The notes under the pieces were generated by a model. That model was not told the origin of the DNA. It did no database searches and worked only from the letters and a program-made list of their open reading frames with translations. From the NCBI GenBank assembly GCA_009784355.1, contig WRBU01000010.1, forward strand, positions 1 through 12,751: DNA of 12,751 nt, written 5' to 3'. This document shows positions 6,060 to 12,751 of this stretch, piece by piece. The number at the start of each line of letters is the position of its first letter. Within the stretch, counting starts at the first letter, position 1. Source of the DNA: Defluviitaleaceae bacterium. Lineage in GTDB: Bacteria; Bacillota; Clostridia; Lachnospirales; WRAX01. A program made the translations under genes and the position numbers.

Positions 6060-6385
6060 AATACCACCCCTTCATCACGAATATATTTGTTCGTATCAAA
6101 AACGCCCTCTGCTTCAATCAAAGCCTGTTTGGTAGTGAAAAAAAGGTTTACTGTCAATCTGTCGTCAATTTCTTCACCAAGCCCACGTAACGCACCTCTT
6201 TGGGTGGGGGAAAGCTCTGTAGCCAAAACGGCAATGTCAATATCAGACGACAGCTTGGCTTCCCCACGAGCCTGTGAACCAAACAAAACCAAGGCTTCGG
6301 CATCAATGCCAAGCCTTGTAAAGCGTCTAACAAATTCGTCTAAAAACTCACGAACAAAGGGTTTTAAAGGTTTCAAGGGTTTCAT
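6047..6385 (-). CDS. Minimal nucleotidyltransferase (MNT, pol beta superfamily)
   Basis: The 112-residue protein carries the nucleotidyltransferase motif G36-S37-x10-D48-x-D50 in LFGSQARGEAKLSSDIDIAV. MNT antitoxins of MntA/HepT systems transfer AMP to the HEPN partner and inactivate it. The position where a third carboxylate is expected (VxLFF strand, VNLFFTT) is N80 and not Asp, so metal binding may be impaired. The start is ATG 6385-6383 with GGGGGGAT just upstream; the longer frame to 6448 overlaps the end of proS and lacks a ribosome site. The N-terminus carries a KPLKPLKP triplet repeat from a tandem 9-mer in the DNA. It starts 14 bp after proS and overlaps the HEPN gene. Confidence 0.85.
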   Translation of the reverse strand: MKPLKPLKPFVREFLDEFVRRFTRLGIDAEALVLFGSQARGEAKLSSDIDIAVLATELSPTQRGALRGLGEEIDDRLTVNLFFTTKQALIEAEGVFDTNKYIRDEGVVLWQR

Positions 6386-6399
6386 GCAATCCCCCCGTT

Positions 6400-7836
6400 T
6401 TAATAGGCTCTGCCCCAAACAACCAAAGTGTCGGACGGCTTGCCGCACACAAAGCAGGTGTCGCCAATATTTTCGCTGACAAATGGCATTAGGCGGCTTG
6501 TTGCTGTGGCTTGCTCCTTAACAGCGTCCTCGCAGGTACGCTCGCCGCACCACATTGCTTTTACAAAGCCTGCGGCTGTGTCCAATTTCTCACGCAACTC
6601 GTCTATGCTAAATGCCGTGTTGGTGCGGTTTTCACGGTTTTTGCGGGCTTTTTCGTAAATGGCTTTGTGAATGGTGTACAAACGCATTTGCACTTCCTCC
6701 ACCAAATTGTCCAAAGAAGCTACAATTTTCTCGCCATTATCACGAAGCACAAGTACGCATTGCCCTTTTTCAATGTCTTTTGGTCCAATTTCAAGGCGGA
6801 TAGGCACGCCTTTCATTTCATATTCTGCATATTTCCAACCCGGGGTACGGTCGGACACGTCAAGTTTAACACGGAAATGGCGGGAAAGCGTGTTTTCAAG
6901 CTCGTACGCCTTGTCAAGCACACCTTCTTTATGGGAAGCAATGGGTATTATAACCACCTGTATCGGGGCAATTTTTGGTGGCAGCACAAGTCCGTTGTCA
7001 TCCCCATGTGCCATTATAATGCCGCCAATTAAGCGGGTAGAAAGCCCCCAAGATGTTTGATGAATATGTTGTAATTTATTTTCTTTGTCGGTATAAGTGA
7101 TGTCAAAAGCCTTTGCGAAGTCACTGCCAAAATTGTGGCTGGTGGCTGTTTGCAATGCTTTGCCGTCATGCATCATGCTTTCTATTGTCAAGGTTTCCTT
7201 TGCTCCTGCAAATTTTTCCTTTTCGGTTTTGCGCCCTCGCAACACAGGCAGTGCCAAATAATTTTCAGCAAAATCTGCGTAAAGATGGAGCATCATAAGG
7301 GTGAATGCATCGGCTTCTTCGGCGGTTGCGTGTGCCGTATGCCCCTCTTGCCACATAAATTCACGGGTACGCAAAAATGGACGGGTGGATTTTTCCCAAC
7401 GCACAACACTGCACCATTGGTTAAACTTTTTTGGCAAATCCCTATGCGACTGTATTGCATTTGCAAAATACTCGCAAAACAGCACCTCGGAAGTAGGGCG
7501 GATGCAAAGACGCTCTTCAAGCTCCTCATCCCCGCCGTGGGTTACCCACGCCACCTCTGGCGCAAAGCCCTCTATGTGGTCTTTTTCACGCTGCAACAAA
7601 CTTTCAGGAATAAACATTGGAAAATACACATTCTCATTACCAACTGCTTTAAAGCGGGCATCAAGCTCCGTCTTTATCATTTCCCATATTGCGTATCCAT
7701 AAGGCAGCAAAATAACACAGCCCTTAACAGAGCTATATTCCACCAAGCCAGCCTTTTTTACCACATCTGTGTACCATTGCGCAAAGTCCACATCCCTGCT
7801 TGTTATCATTTCTACGTTTTTATCACCTTTTGCCAT
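6400..7836 (-). CDS. proS: Proline--tRNA ligase, archaeal/clostridial short type
   Basis: Charges tRNA-Pro with proline in the cytoplasm. 478 residues, the usual size of the ProS type lacking the bacterial editing insertion. Class II motifs are visible: RPTSE (113-117), motif 2 [16 protein letters not shown] (154-169) and motif 3 [19 protein letters not shown] (264-282). An anticodon-binding domain starts near 289 ([10 protein letters not shown]). The C-terminal domain has four likely zinc ligands (C430, C435, C461, C464) and ends GRAY, the Tyr terminus typical of this type. AGGAGAT eight bases upstream sets the ATG. It lies 33 bp after the CAP-domain gene and 14 bp before the MNT gene, all on the minus strand. 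No T-box leader is seen in the short gap, so the promoter is probably further upstream. Confidence 0.96.
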   Translation of the reverse strand: MAKGDKNVEMITSRDVDFAQWYTDVVKKAGLVEYSSVKGCVILLPYGYAIWEMIKTELDARFKAVGNENVYFPMFIPESLLQREKDHIEGFAPEVAWVTHGGDEELEERLCIRPTSEVLFCEYFANAIQSHRDLPKKFNQWCSVVRWEKSTRPFLRTREFMWQEGHTAHATAEEADAFTLMMLHLYADFAENYLALPVLRGRKTEKEKFAGAKETLTIESMMHDGKALQTATSHNFGSDFAKAFDITYTDKENKLQHIHQTSWGLSTRLIGGIIMAHGDDNGLVLPPKIAPIQVVIIPIASHKEGVLDKAYELENTLSRHFRVKLDVSDRTPGWKYAEYEMKGVPIRLEIGPKDIEKGQCVLVLRDNGEKIVASLDNLVEEVQMRLYTIHKAIYEKARKNRENRTNTAFSIDELREKLDTAAGFVKAMWCGERTCEDAVKEQATATSRLMPFVSENIGDTCFVCGKPSDTLVVWGRAY

Positions 7837-7869
7837 TGTTATTATCTCCTATTCAAATTATTCGCTTAA

Positions 7870-9303
7870 TTAAGGCATTGACGGGGCATTGGACATAAAC
7901 ATATACTGCCACGGCGTGCCTGCTTCGTTTAAAGACATACCCATGCCCACAAAACGGTGTTCGGGGTCAAGGATATATCTTGCGTGCCCCGGTGAATTCA
8001 TCCAGCCGTCCACAACAGCTTGCGGAGTGTGCCGCCCCGGGGTGAAGGCATTGCCGCCCCAGCGAAGGGTTGCCCCCATTGCCCTTGCCGTGTTTACGGA
8101 TGTTGTGTAAGGGCCTTGCGTATGGGCTGTGCCTGCACTTTGGTTTGTGCGGTAGTTCAAATGTATTAAAATTTGTGTGTAGTACCTTGCCGCCATGCTT
8201 AATATGGGGCAAAATTCTACGGGGCTTAAACCGTGCGCCACACGAACTTCACTAACAAGCCTTGACACCTCATGTTCAAAAGCATTTGCGCCGCCCAAAG
8301 CCCAATATTCTGCAATCCATGCGGCACGCTCTGCAGGTGTTGCTACCCTTGTTGTGTTTAGTGTAATTTGCGATTGCGGCAACTGCCCGGCATCTATCAT
8401 GTTATTAATTAAAAACGGGTTTATACTGGCGGCAACTTCCCCTGCGTGGGTGATAAAATAAATACCAAGCACACCAAAATGGTCGTGTATACCAAAAAGC
8501 TGAAAAACTTCGTTATAAGCAACACCAACCCCTGCCAAGTAAGGGTTTAATATAAAACCCTGAAAACGGTCATTTGACACAATTTCCTCAAACATAAGTT
8601 CCGGCGTAATATCACCAAATCTAAAATTGTGGTTACGTTCAATATGCAAATTGCTTGATGAGCCTGCCACCATGCCGCTTTCTATTCTGGCATGTACTCT
8701 TTGTGCAATTTCTTCGTTCCAAACAAGGGCAGACAGACCATTTGCTGTCCTTTCAGCATTAATCATGTTAAAAATGGCTTGCTCAAAAGCCCTAGGGTCG
8801 ATTGGCTCTGCTGGAAAATTCACCGCTACCAAACGGGTATTTTCGTGCCATTGCAAGTTAGCTCCTGCGGCATTTGCTATATCCGTAATACGTACAACAG
8901 TCGCGCCGTCAATATTAAAACTGTCAACACGCTGCCCCGCAACATAAGTTACAATGTCTGTATGCAGAACATTAAAAGCCACACTTCCCACGGGATGCAG
9001 GTTTTGCGGAACATATCGGGGCTGGGCAATGCTTGCACCGCGGGCAATATCCACCCGCCTTGTTTGCTCGTTAAAAGAAACAGTGAAGCCGTGCGCCTCC
9101 AAATCCCTCACCACAACAAAAGTTTGTGCATTAAAATTATAGCCCATTATAGGGACATCCTCAATGGTCACACGTATGTCTGTATGCAGCACCTGCCCCA
9201 CAATGTCGCCGACATTATTTGCATTTGCGTAAGCAATATCAATTCCAAAGACAATTACAGCGGCAAAAACAGCTATTGCAAAATTTCTTACAAAACGTCT
9301 CAT
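7870..9303 (-). CDS. Exported protein with two stalk (copper amine oxidase N-like) and two CAP/SCP domains
   Basis: 477 residues with an N-terminal signal peptide (RRFVRN, then a hydrophobic core at 8-25, probable cleavage near AYA-NA). Two tandem stalk-type repeats follow: VLHTDIRV...RRVDI (38-86) and VLHTDIVT...RLVAV (112-161), both of the copper-amine-oxidase N-terminal-like class common in clostridial surface proteins. Two CAP/SCP-like regions come next. The first is degenerate (about 172-290, INAERTANGLSALVWNEEIA). The second is more typical (about 342-470, with H394 and WMNSPGHARYIL at 434-445). The GENI-type motif reads GGNAF, so its Glu is missing. The protein is presumably extracytoplasmic; function unknown. 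ATG 9303 is preceded by GGGGAGG at an 8-nt gap; a TTG one codon earlier is less likely. Confidence 0.85.
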   Translation of the reverse strand: MRRFVRNFAIAVFAAVIVFGIDIAYANANNVGDIVGQVLHTDIRVTIEDVPIMGYNFNAQTFVVVRDLEAHGFTVSFNEQTRRVDIARGASIAQPRYVPQNLHPVGSVAFNVLHTDIVTYVAGQRVDSFNIDGATVVRITDIANAAGANLQWHENTRLVAVNFPAEPIDPRAFEQAIFNMINAERTANGLSALVWNEEIAQRVHARIESGMVAGSSSNLHIERNHNFRFGDITPELMFEEIVSNDRFQGFILNPYLAGVGVAYNEVFQLFGIHDHFGVLGIYFITHAGEVAASINPFLINNMIDAGQLPQSQITLNTTRVATPAERAAWIAEYWALGGANAFEHEVSRLVSEVRVAHGLSPVEFCPILSMAARYYTQILIHLNYRTNQSAGTAHTQGPYTTSVNTARAMGATLRWGGNAFTPGRHTPQAVVDGWMNSPGHARYILDPEHRFVGMGMSLNEAGTPWQYMFMSNAPSMP

Positions 9304-9333
9304 CAAATTTTCCTCCCCAAACTTTATCCCAAT

Positions 9334-9362
9334 ATTTTATCACAATCCGCAAAAAAATGCAA
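9334..9362 (-). promoter_or_regulatory. Candidate promoter of the CAP-domain gene
   Basis: On the minus strand TTGCAT (9362-9357), 17-nt spacer, TAAAAT (9339-9334), about 30 bp before the ATG. It could drive the whole minus-strand run through proS, MNT, HEPN and GNAT. It lies back-to-back with the riboswitch promoter, only 6 bp apart. Sequence match only. Confidence 0.5.
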
Positions 9363-9368
9363 TGCCTA

Positions 9369-9397
9369 TTGACAAGAGTTTTTTCGTGCTGTATAAT
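9369..9397 (+). promoter_or_regulatory. Consensus promoter of the B12 uptake operon
   Basis: Perfect TTGACA (9369-9374), 17-nt spacer, perfect TATAAT (9392-9397). Transcription would begin near 9404, about 16 nt before the first paired base of the riboswitch. A full-consensus promoter fits an operon controlled by termination and not by initiation. Confidence 0.85.
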
Positions 9398-9419
9398 GGA
9401 TGTACAACTAAATAATATA

Positions 9420-9545
9420 AAGCATGTTGAGGAATTGGGTGAAAGTCCCAAACTGTCCTGCAGCCGTGTTGGTCTTATTAGACTTTAGTCGGAATATTCA
9501 AATGCTTTAAAAACCTTGTAACTCTACATGGATATAGAGGAGGGA
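9420..9545 (+). ncRNA. Cobalamin riboswitch
   Basis: The closing stem AAGCAT (9420-9425) with ATGCTT (9502-9507) encloses the conserved cobalamin aptamer core. This includes GGGTGAAAGTCCC (9437-9449) and the segment ACTGTCCTGCAGCCGTG (9452-9468), which matches the conserved CxGxCC-GC-GTG signature, and a B12-box-like AGTCGG near 9487-9492. The 3' extension (9508-9545) could hold the loop partner of the kissing interaction. It binds a cobalamin form in the nascent RNA. It is followed by a terminator and B12 transporter genes, so high cobalamin should switch the operon off. I cannot say which cobalamin is preferred. Confidence 0.9.
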
Positions 9546-9586
9546 TGATACTAGCCGCTAGGCAATTCTATCGTGATTTTGACACC

Positions 9587-9612
9587 TCCCAAACCTCCGT
9601 TTGGGATTTTTT
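9587..9612 (+). terminator. Intrinsic terminator of the riboswitch expression platform
   Basis: Perfect 8-bp stem TCCCAAAC (9587-9594) with GTTTGGGA (9599-9606), loop CTCC, then six T (9607-9612). It sits between aptamer and btuF-like gene, as expected for ligand-induced termination. Its 5' arm is identical to aptamer bases 9446-9453, which suggests an alternative antiterminator pairing. Confidence 0.88.
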
Positions 9613-9616
9613 AATT

Positions 9617-9640
9617 GTAGGGGCGGCAACCTGCCGCCTG
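9617..9640 (+). repeat. GTAG-hairpin repeat, copy 10, in the B12 operon leader
   Basis: GTAG plus a 7-bp stem (GGCGGCA with TGCCGCC), loop ACC. It begins 5 nt after the terminator U-run and ends about 11 nt before the AGGAGG of the first gene, so it will be part of any read-through mRNA. Confidence 0.82.
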
Positions 9641-9665
9641 CCACTTAACATCAGGAGGAAAACAA

Positions 9666-10556
9666 ATGAAAAAGCTACTACCAATTCTAATTTTAACAGC
9701 AATATTTTTGGCAGCATGTGGAAGAACAGGAAACGACCACGAAAACGGTTATGAAAACGGCTATGTAAATGCACAAAACAACGAAAATATCGAAGACACA
9801 AGCCTTCGTATAGTATCCCTTGGGGCATCAAACACAGAAATTATCGAAGCCTTGGGACTAGCTCAAAACATCATTGCCATTGACGACGAGTCGCACGACG
9901 TGCCGAATGTAGCGCAAAATTTGCCGCAATTCAGCATGTTTGGACTTGATATGGAAGCATTAATAGCCTTACAACCCGACATCATTATTGTAATGGATTT
10001 TTTTTGGGGCAACAGCCCGCTTGCAATTATGTATGACATGACAGAGGTGATATACATACAATCAGCTACATCCATAGAAGATATTATGGCGGATATTACG
10101 ACAATAGGCGAGGCGTTAAATGCCAGTGCCGCCGCCGCACAGCTTGTTGCCCAAACCGAAGCCGGCATTGAGAATATTGTTGCAAAAGCCAATGACCTTG
10201 AGTCCGTTACGGTCTATTTTGAAATTGACCCCGCACCAATGTTTACTCTTGGGCAAGGCACGTGGCTTAACGAGCTTATTGAGTTGGCCGGCGGCATAAA
10301 TGTTTTTGCAAGCGAGTTTGGATGGATACAGGTAGCGGATGAAGCTGTGCTTGCGCTAAACCCCGATGTTATTATTGCAAACACAGGCTGGGCATCAGAC
10401 GATGTTTTGGGCGGTATGGAAAACCGTGCAGGCTGGCACGCCCTTTATGCGGTGCAAACGGGTCGCCTGCATCTTGTGGAAACAAATGCAACAAGCCGCC
10501 AATCGCACAATATTGCAAATGGTTTGGAGCAGATTTTTAATGCGTTGCACAATTAA
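9666..10556 (+). CDS. btuF: Cobalamin ABC transporter substrate-binding lipoprotein (BtuF-like)
   Basis: The 296-residue periplasmic-binding-type protein (PF01497-like) is predicted to capture cobalamin or a precursor outside the membrane and pass it to the permease. It has a lipoprotein signal peptide with lipobox LAAC (C18), then an Asn/Gly/Glu-rich flexible tether (19-42). The mature fold begins LRIVSLGASNTEIIEALGL, then LQPDIIIVMD, LNELIELAGGINVF and LNPDVIIANTGW, typical of the BtuF/FhuD class with its helix between lobes. Siderophore-binding proteins share this fold; the upstream cobalamin riboswitch makes B12 the preferred substrate. AGGAGG at about 9652-9657 sets the ATG. The permease gene overlaps its 3' end by 17 nt. 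Confidence 0.9.
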   Translation: MKKLLPILILTAIFLAACGRTGNDHENGYENGYVNAQNNENIEDTSLRIVSLGASNTEIIEALGLAQNIIAIDDESHDVPNVAQNLPQFSMFGLDMEALIALQPDIIIVMDFFWGNSPLAIMYDMTEVIYIQSATSIEDIMADITTIGEALNASAAAAQLVAQTEAGIENIVAKANDLESVTVYFEIDPAPMFTLGQGTWLNELIELAGGINVFASEFGWIQVADEAVLALNPDVIIANTGWASDDVLGGMENRAGWHALYAVQTGRLHLVETNATSRQSHNIANGLEQIFNALHN

Positions 10557-11571
10557 AAAAAATGCAAAAAAAAGAATACTGCTATCTGCCGCCATTGTCG
10601 CCGCAATTTTGATTTTGGCGGTGGGGATAGGCAGTGTTTTTGTCAACCCATTAGAAATTTTGCGCATAATAGGATATAGGCTTTTTGGCATAGACGGCGC
10701 AGATAATGTGTCCGCCACAAACACCGCAATAATATGGAATGTACGCTTACCTCGGGTTTTGCTCGCTTTTGTGGCTGGGGCTGCTTTAAGCGTTTCAGGT
10801 GCTGTTATGCAGTCCGTGCTTCGCAATCCCTTGGCATCATCCTTTACGCTGGGGGTTTCAAGCGGTGCGTCCCTTGGTGCGGCTTTGGTTATAATGCTTG
10901 GCATATCTTTTTTGCCCGTATTCACAATGCCTGCCGTGGGTTTTGCCTTTGCAATGGCAACCATGGTGCTGGTTATTGCCATTGCCTCAAAAATGGACAA
11001 AGGCTCACTGCAAAACAACACAATAATACTTTTGGGAATGGTTGCATCCCTTTTTGTAAACGCAATAACCACATTGCTAATAACAATGAATAGGGACTCC
11101 CTACAACGCCTAATTTTTTGGCAACTAGGCTCTTTTTCAGGGCAAGGCTGGCTGCCCATCGCAATTTTAACGCCCATTTTAGTCCTTGGTGTGCTGGCGG
11201 TTGTCCGCTACCACAAAGAAATGGACATAATGACATTTGGTGAAGAAACAGCAAAAACCATAGGTGTAAATATGTCACGCACAAAATGGGTTCTGCTTAT
11301 CCTCGCCGCATCCCTAACAGGCTCTACAATAGCCTTTGTGGGCATTATAGGCTTTGTTGACCTCATTGCCCCCCATATTGTACGCCGCATTTTTGGCGCA
11401 AGGCACAAACTGCTCATCCCTCTTTCAGCCATCTTTGGCGGCACTTTTATGGTGGCGGCAGACACAATAGCCCGCTCAATATCCCCCCCAACCGAAATCC
11501 CAATAGGCGTAATAACCGCCCTAATAGGTGCGCCGTTTTTTGCCTTTATCTATTTGAAAAATAGGAAATAA
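10540..11571 (+). CDS. btuC: Cobalamin ABC transporter permease (BtuC/FecCD family)
   Basis: The 343-residue polytopic inner-membrane protein matches the FecCD family (usually about 330-350 residues, ten helices). Hallmarks include the start of the core at NVRLPRVLLAFVAGAALSVSG, the motif RNPLASSFTLGVSSGASLGAAL, the cytoplasmic coupling region with FGEETAKTIGVN, and GIIGFVDLIAPHIVRRIFG near the C-terminus. It forms the transmembrane channel for the BtuF-like protein, with ATP hydrolysed by a BtuD-like subunit. I chose the ATG at 10540, inside the end of btuF with GGAG 10 nt upstream; an open frame extending back to 10366 lies within btuF and is not needed. Arginine codons favour CGC (9 of 16), unlike the next gene. 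Confidence 0.92.
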   Translation: MRCTIKKNAKKRILLSAAIVAAILILAVGIGSVFVNPLEILRIIGYRLFGIDGADNVSATNTAIIWNVRLPRVLLAFVAGAALSVSGAVMQSVLRNPLASSFTLGVSSGASLGAALVIMLGISFLPVFTMPAVGFAFAMATMVLVIAIASKMDKGSLQNNTIILLGMVASLFVNAITTLLITMNRDSLQRLIFWQLGSFSGQGWLPIAILTPILVLGVLAVVRYHKEMDIMTFGEETAKTIGVNMSRTKWVLLILAASLTGSTIAFVGIIGFVDLIAPHIVRRIFGARHKLLIPLSAIFGGTFMVAADTIARSISPPTEIPIGVITALIGAPFFAFIYLKNRK

Positions 11572-11576
11572 TCCAA

Positions 11577-11605
11577 TTGACTTTTTTTCTGGATTAGACT
11601 ATAAT
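11577..11605 (+). promoter_or_regulatory. Promoter of the ParA-like gene
   Basis: TTGACT (11577-11582), 17-nt spacer, perfect TATAAT (11600-11605), just after the permease stop codon. A near-consensus internal promoter lets the ParA-like gene, and probably the ATPase gene behind it, be transcribed independently of the riboswitch. Confidence 0.75.
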
Positions 11606-11618
11606 ATATACAGTATAT
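11606..11618 (+). promoter_or_regulatory. Operator-like palindrome at the ParA-like promoter
   Basis: Perfect inverted repeat ATATAC-A-GTATAT, directly abutting the -10 hexamer and covering the expected transcription start. This is where a repressor would act. It could also be chance in AT-rich DNA. Confidence 0.4.
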
Positions 11619-11637
11619 TTGGGAGGAGCTATCGACC

Positions 11638-12681
11638 ATGGCGAAAATAATAACTTTTTTCAATCACAAGGGCGGAGTGGGCAAAACGACACTATCCTAT
11701 AATGTTGCTTGGGGGTTAGCGAGTGCGGGTAAGCGTGTGTTGATGATAGATGCTGACCCTCAATGTAATTTAACTGAGATTACTGTTGACGACCATTATC
11801 TATATGGCGACGACCAAATAAGACTTATTGATAATTATAGTCCTGATTTTTTCTTGCAAAACAATGTTTACAACTATTTTTCGCCTTACATCTTGCCTGT
11901 TTTAGGCATGGAAAAACCCCGAATTGACACATATATTAAAAACGAAAACCTGCAATTATTAGCTGGATTTATTAGGTTTGCAGAACTAGAAAGCAGCATT
12001 GCACTCTCTGTAGCTAATGTTCCTGGTATGTCTCACATACCAAAATCGACATATGAGGCATTGCAGGAATTAACCAAGGATGTTGACTGTGTAATAATTG
12101 ATTTATCACCTGCACTTTCGGCTACAAATCAATTATTTTTGATGCTATCTGACTATTTCATTGTTCCTGTAAATCCAAGTATTTTTAGTCGTCAAGCGTT
12201 GATGAATTTGAGTGAGATTTTTAGAGATTGGAATAGAAAACTTTCTGGATTTGAAGTTTTTAATAGGAAGTCGAAGCCGCTTCCCAAAATGTTGGGCATA
12301 GTTTGTCAAAACTACAGACCTTATTCAAGAGCGGGTGAAGATAAAACAAAATCAGCAATACGTTTTGAGGAAAGATTGAATGATTTGAATAAATGTGCTA
12401 TTGAATTGGCAGAAGACTTAAATAGTTTTGGAATGGCTCTGACACCAAATGAGTTTTTGAATATTTTTGATGGATGCGTCCCATACCGAATAGCAAATAT
12501 TCCTGACTATAACCAGTTAGCACAAATATCAGAAATTGAAAAAATTCCCGTGGTAGGAATAGACCACAAAATTTTGAATAAAAAACCATACAATATGGCG
12601 ACACCTCAATATCAACAAAAACTGAAAGACTTTAAGGTTCAATGTGATATAATAGTTGGCGGTTTGAAAAAATTAATTTAA
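11638..12681 (+). CDS. Orphan ParA/MinD-type ATPase
   Basis: The 347-residue protein has the deviant Walker A box of the ParA class, K11-G-G-V-G-K16-T-T, followed by MIDADPQCNLT (36-46; D38 and D40-P-Q are typical of ParA/Soj) and a Walker B-like DCVIIDLSPALSATN near residue 150. ParA proteins form ATP-dependent dimers that bind DNA or membranes and position DNA or cell machinery. No ParB or centromere-like repeat is visible. GGGAGGAG lies 9 nt before the ATG, with its own promoter and palindrome upstream. Of 13 Arg codons none is CGC (6 AGA, 3 CGT, 2 AGG, 2 CGA) and the gene is more AT-rich than its neighbours, so it looks acquired. It separates permease and ATPase of the B12 transporter. 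It is not a CbiA/CobB amidotransferase: no glutaminase domain is present. Confidence 0.88.
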   Translation: MAKIITFFNHKGGVGKTTLSYNVAWGLASAGKRVLMIDADPQCNLTEITVDDHYLYGDDQIRLIDNYSPDFFLQNNVYNYFSPYILPVLGMEKPRIDTYIKNENLQLLAGFIRFAELESSIALSVANVPGMSHIPKSTYEALQELTKDVDCVIIDLSPALSATNQLFLMLSDYFIVPVNPSIFSRQALMNLSEIFRDWNRKLSGFEVFNRKSKPLPKMLGIVCQNYRPYSRAGEDKTKSAIRFEERLNDLNKCAIELAEDLNSFGMALTPNEFLNIFDGCVPYRIANIPDYNQLAQISEIEKIPVVGIDHKILNKKPYNMATPQYQQKLKDFKVQCDIIVGGLKKLI

Positions 12682-12698
12682 AAAATGGTGGATTTATA

Positions 12699-12751
12699 AT
12701 GCTCAAAGTTTGTAATTTAACCGCAGGCTACGGCGGTGCTGACGTAATAAA
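12699..12751 (+). CDS. btuD: ABC transporter ATP-binding protein, N-terminal fragment (BtuD/FecE-like)
   Basis: Only the first 17 codons are in the window: MLKVCNLTAGYGGADVI, the usual start of FecE/BtuD-type ATPases (MLxVxNLxxGYGG). The Walker A box would lie beyond the edge. GGTGGAT sits about 7 nt upstream of the ATG, and the gene begins 17 bp after the ParA-like stop. It would complete the btuF-btuC transporter. Assignment rests on this short N-terminus and on context. Confidence 0.75.
   Translation, partial: MLKVCNLTAGYGGADVI

Noticed and set aside
7135..7869. 244-codon plus-strand frame opposite proS
   Set aside because: Antisense shadow of a gene with clear class II synthetase motifs; no family signature or ribosome site.
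7837..7869. T-box leader upstream of proS
   Set aside because: Only 33 bp separate it from the upstream gene, and no T-box consensus or terminator is seen.
8692..9372. 226-codon plus-strand frame opposite the CAP-domain gene
   Set aside because: Antisense shadow running across the gene start and promoter region; no recognisable domain.
10395..11177. 260-codon minus-strand frame opposite the permease gene
   Set aside because: Antisense shadow of a clear FecCD permease; composition is the mirror of membrane-helix codons.
11638..12681. Cobyrinate a,c-diamide synthase or other cobalamin biosynthesis enzyme
   Set aside because: B12 context and the shared P-loop superfamily make this tempting, but the KGGVGKTT and DADPQ motifs are ParA-type and the glutamine amidotransferase domain is absent.

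Overview
The window looks like chromosomal DNA from a Gram-positive anaerobe, most likely of the class Clostridia (Bacillota). This rests on strong AGGAGG-type ribosome binding sites, moderate-to-low GC with AAA/TTT/GCA-rich codons, a short ProS of the archaeal/clostridial type, a lipoprotein ABC-transporter binding protein, a stalk-plus-CAP exported protein and several zinc-ribbon membrane proteins. Species cannot be named from the sequence.

Layout. (1) 1-450, minus: N-terminal part of nicotinate phosphoribosyltransferase, divergent from the next block across a 134-bp intergenic region with promoters facing both ways. (2) 585-3448, plus: a zinc-ribbon membrane protein, a coiled-coil double zinc-ribbon protein and a B12-binding/radical SAM protein. 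(3) 3609-4790, plus: a third zinc-ribbon membrane protein, coupled to a divergent Lgt-family membrane protein. (4) 4791-5061: a convergent intergenic region filled with palindromic repeats. (5) 9303-5062, minus: a tightly packed run of exported CAP-domain protein, ProS, MNT nucleotidyltransferase, HEPN protein and GNAT acetyltransferase. (6) 9369-12751, plus: a B12 uptake operon with consensus promoter, cobalamin riboswitch, intrinsic terminator, binding lipoprotein (BtuF-like), permease (BtuC-like) and the start of the ATPase (BtuD-like). A ParA-like gene with its own promoter and foreign codon usage sits between permease and ATPase.

The most notable signal is a dispersed family of about ten short palindromes. 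Each starts with GTAG, followed by a hairpin of typically 8-bp stem and 3-nt loop (24 nt in total). The loop-proximal stem bases differ between copies but change together, so the fold is kept. Three pairs lie in inverted orientation, like REP doublets (REPINs). Two copies lie in frame inside the radical SAM gene, one supplies that gene's stop codon, one encodes the C-terminus and stop of the GNAT gene, and one sits in the riboswitch leader just ahead of the btuF start. The GTAG-plus-hairpin form matches the known substrate form of RAYT (REP-associated tyrosine transposase) enzymes, but no such enzyme is in this window.

How the genes work together: the B12 transporter is predicted to be shut off by cobalamin through termination. 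The radical SAM protein in block 2 has a B12-binding-type N-terminal domain and is a possible user of the cofactor. The MNT/HEPN pair has the layout of a toxin-antitoxin module, but both proteins deviate from the canonical motifs.
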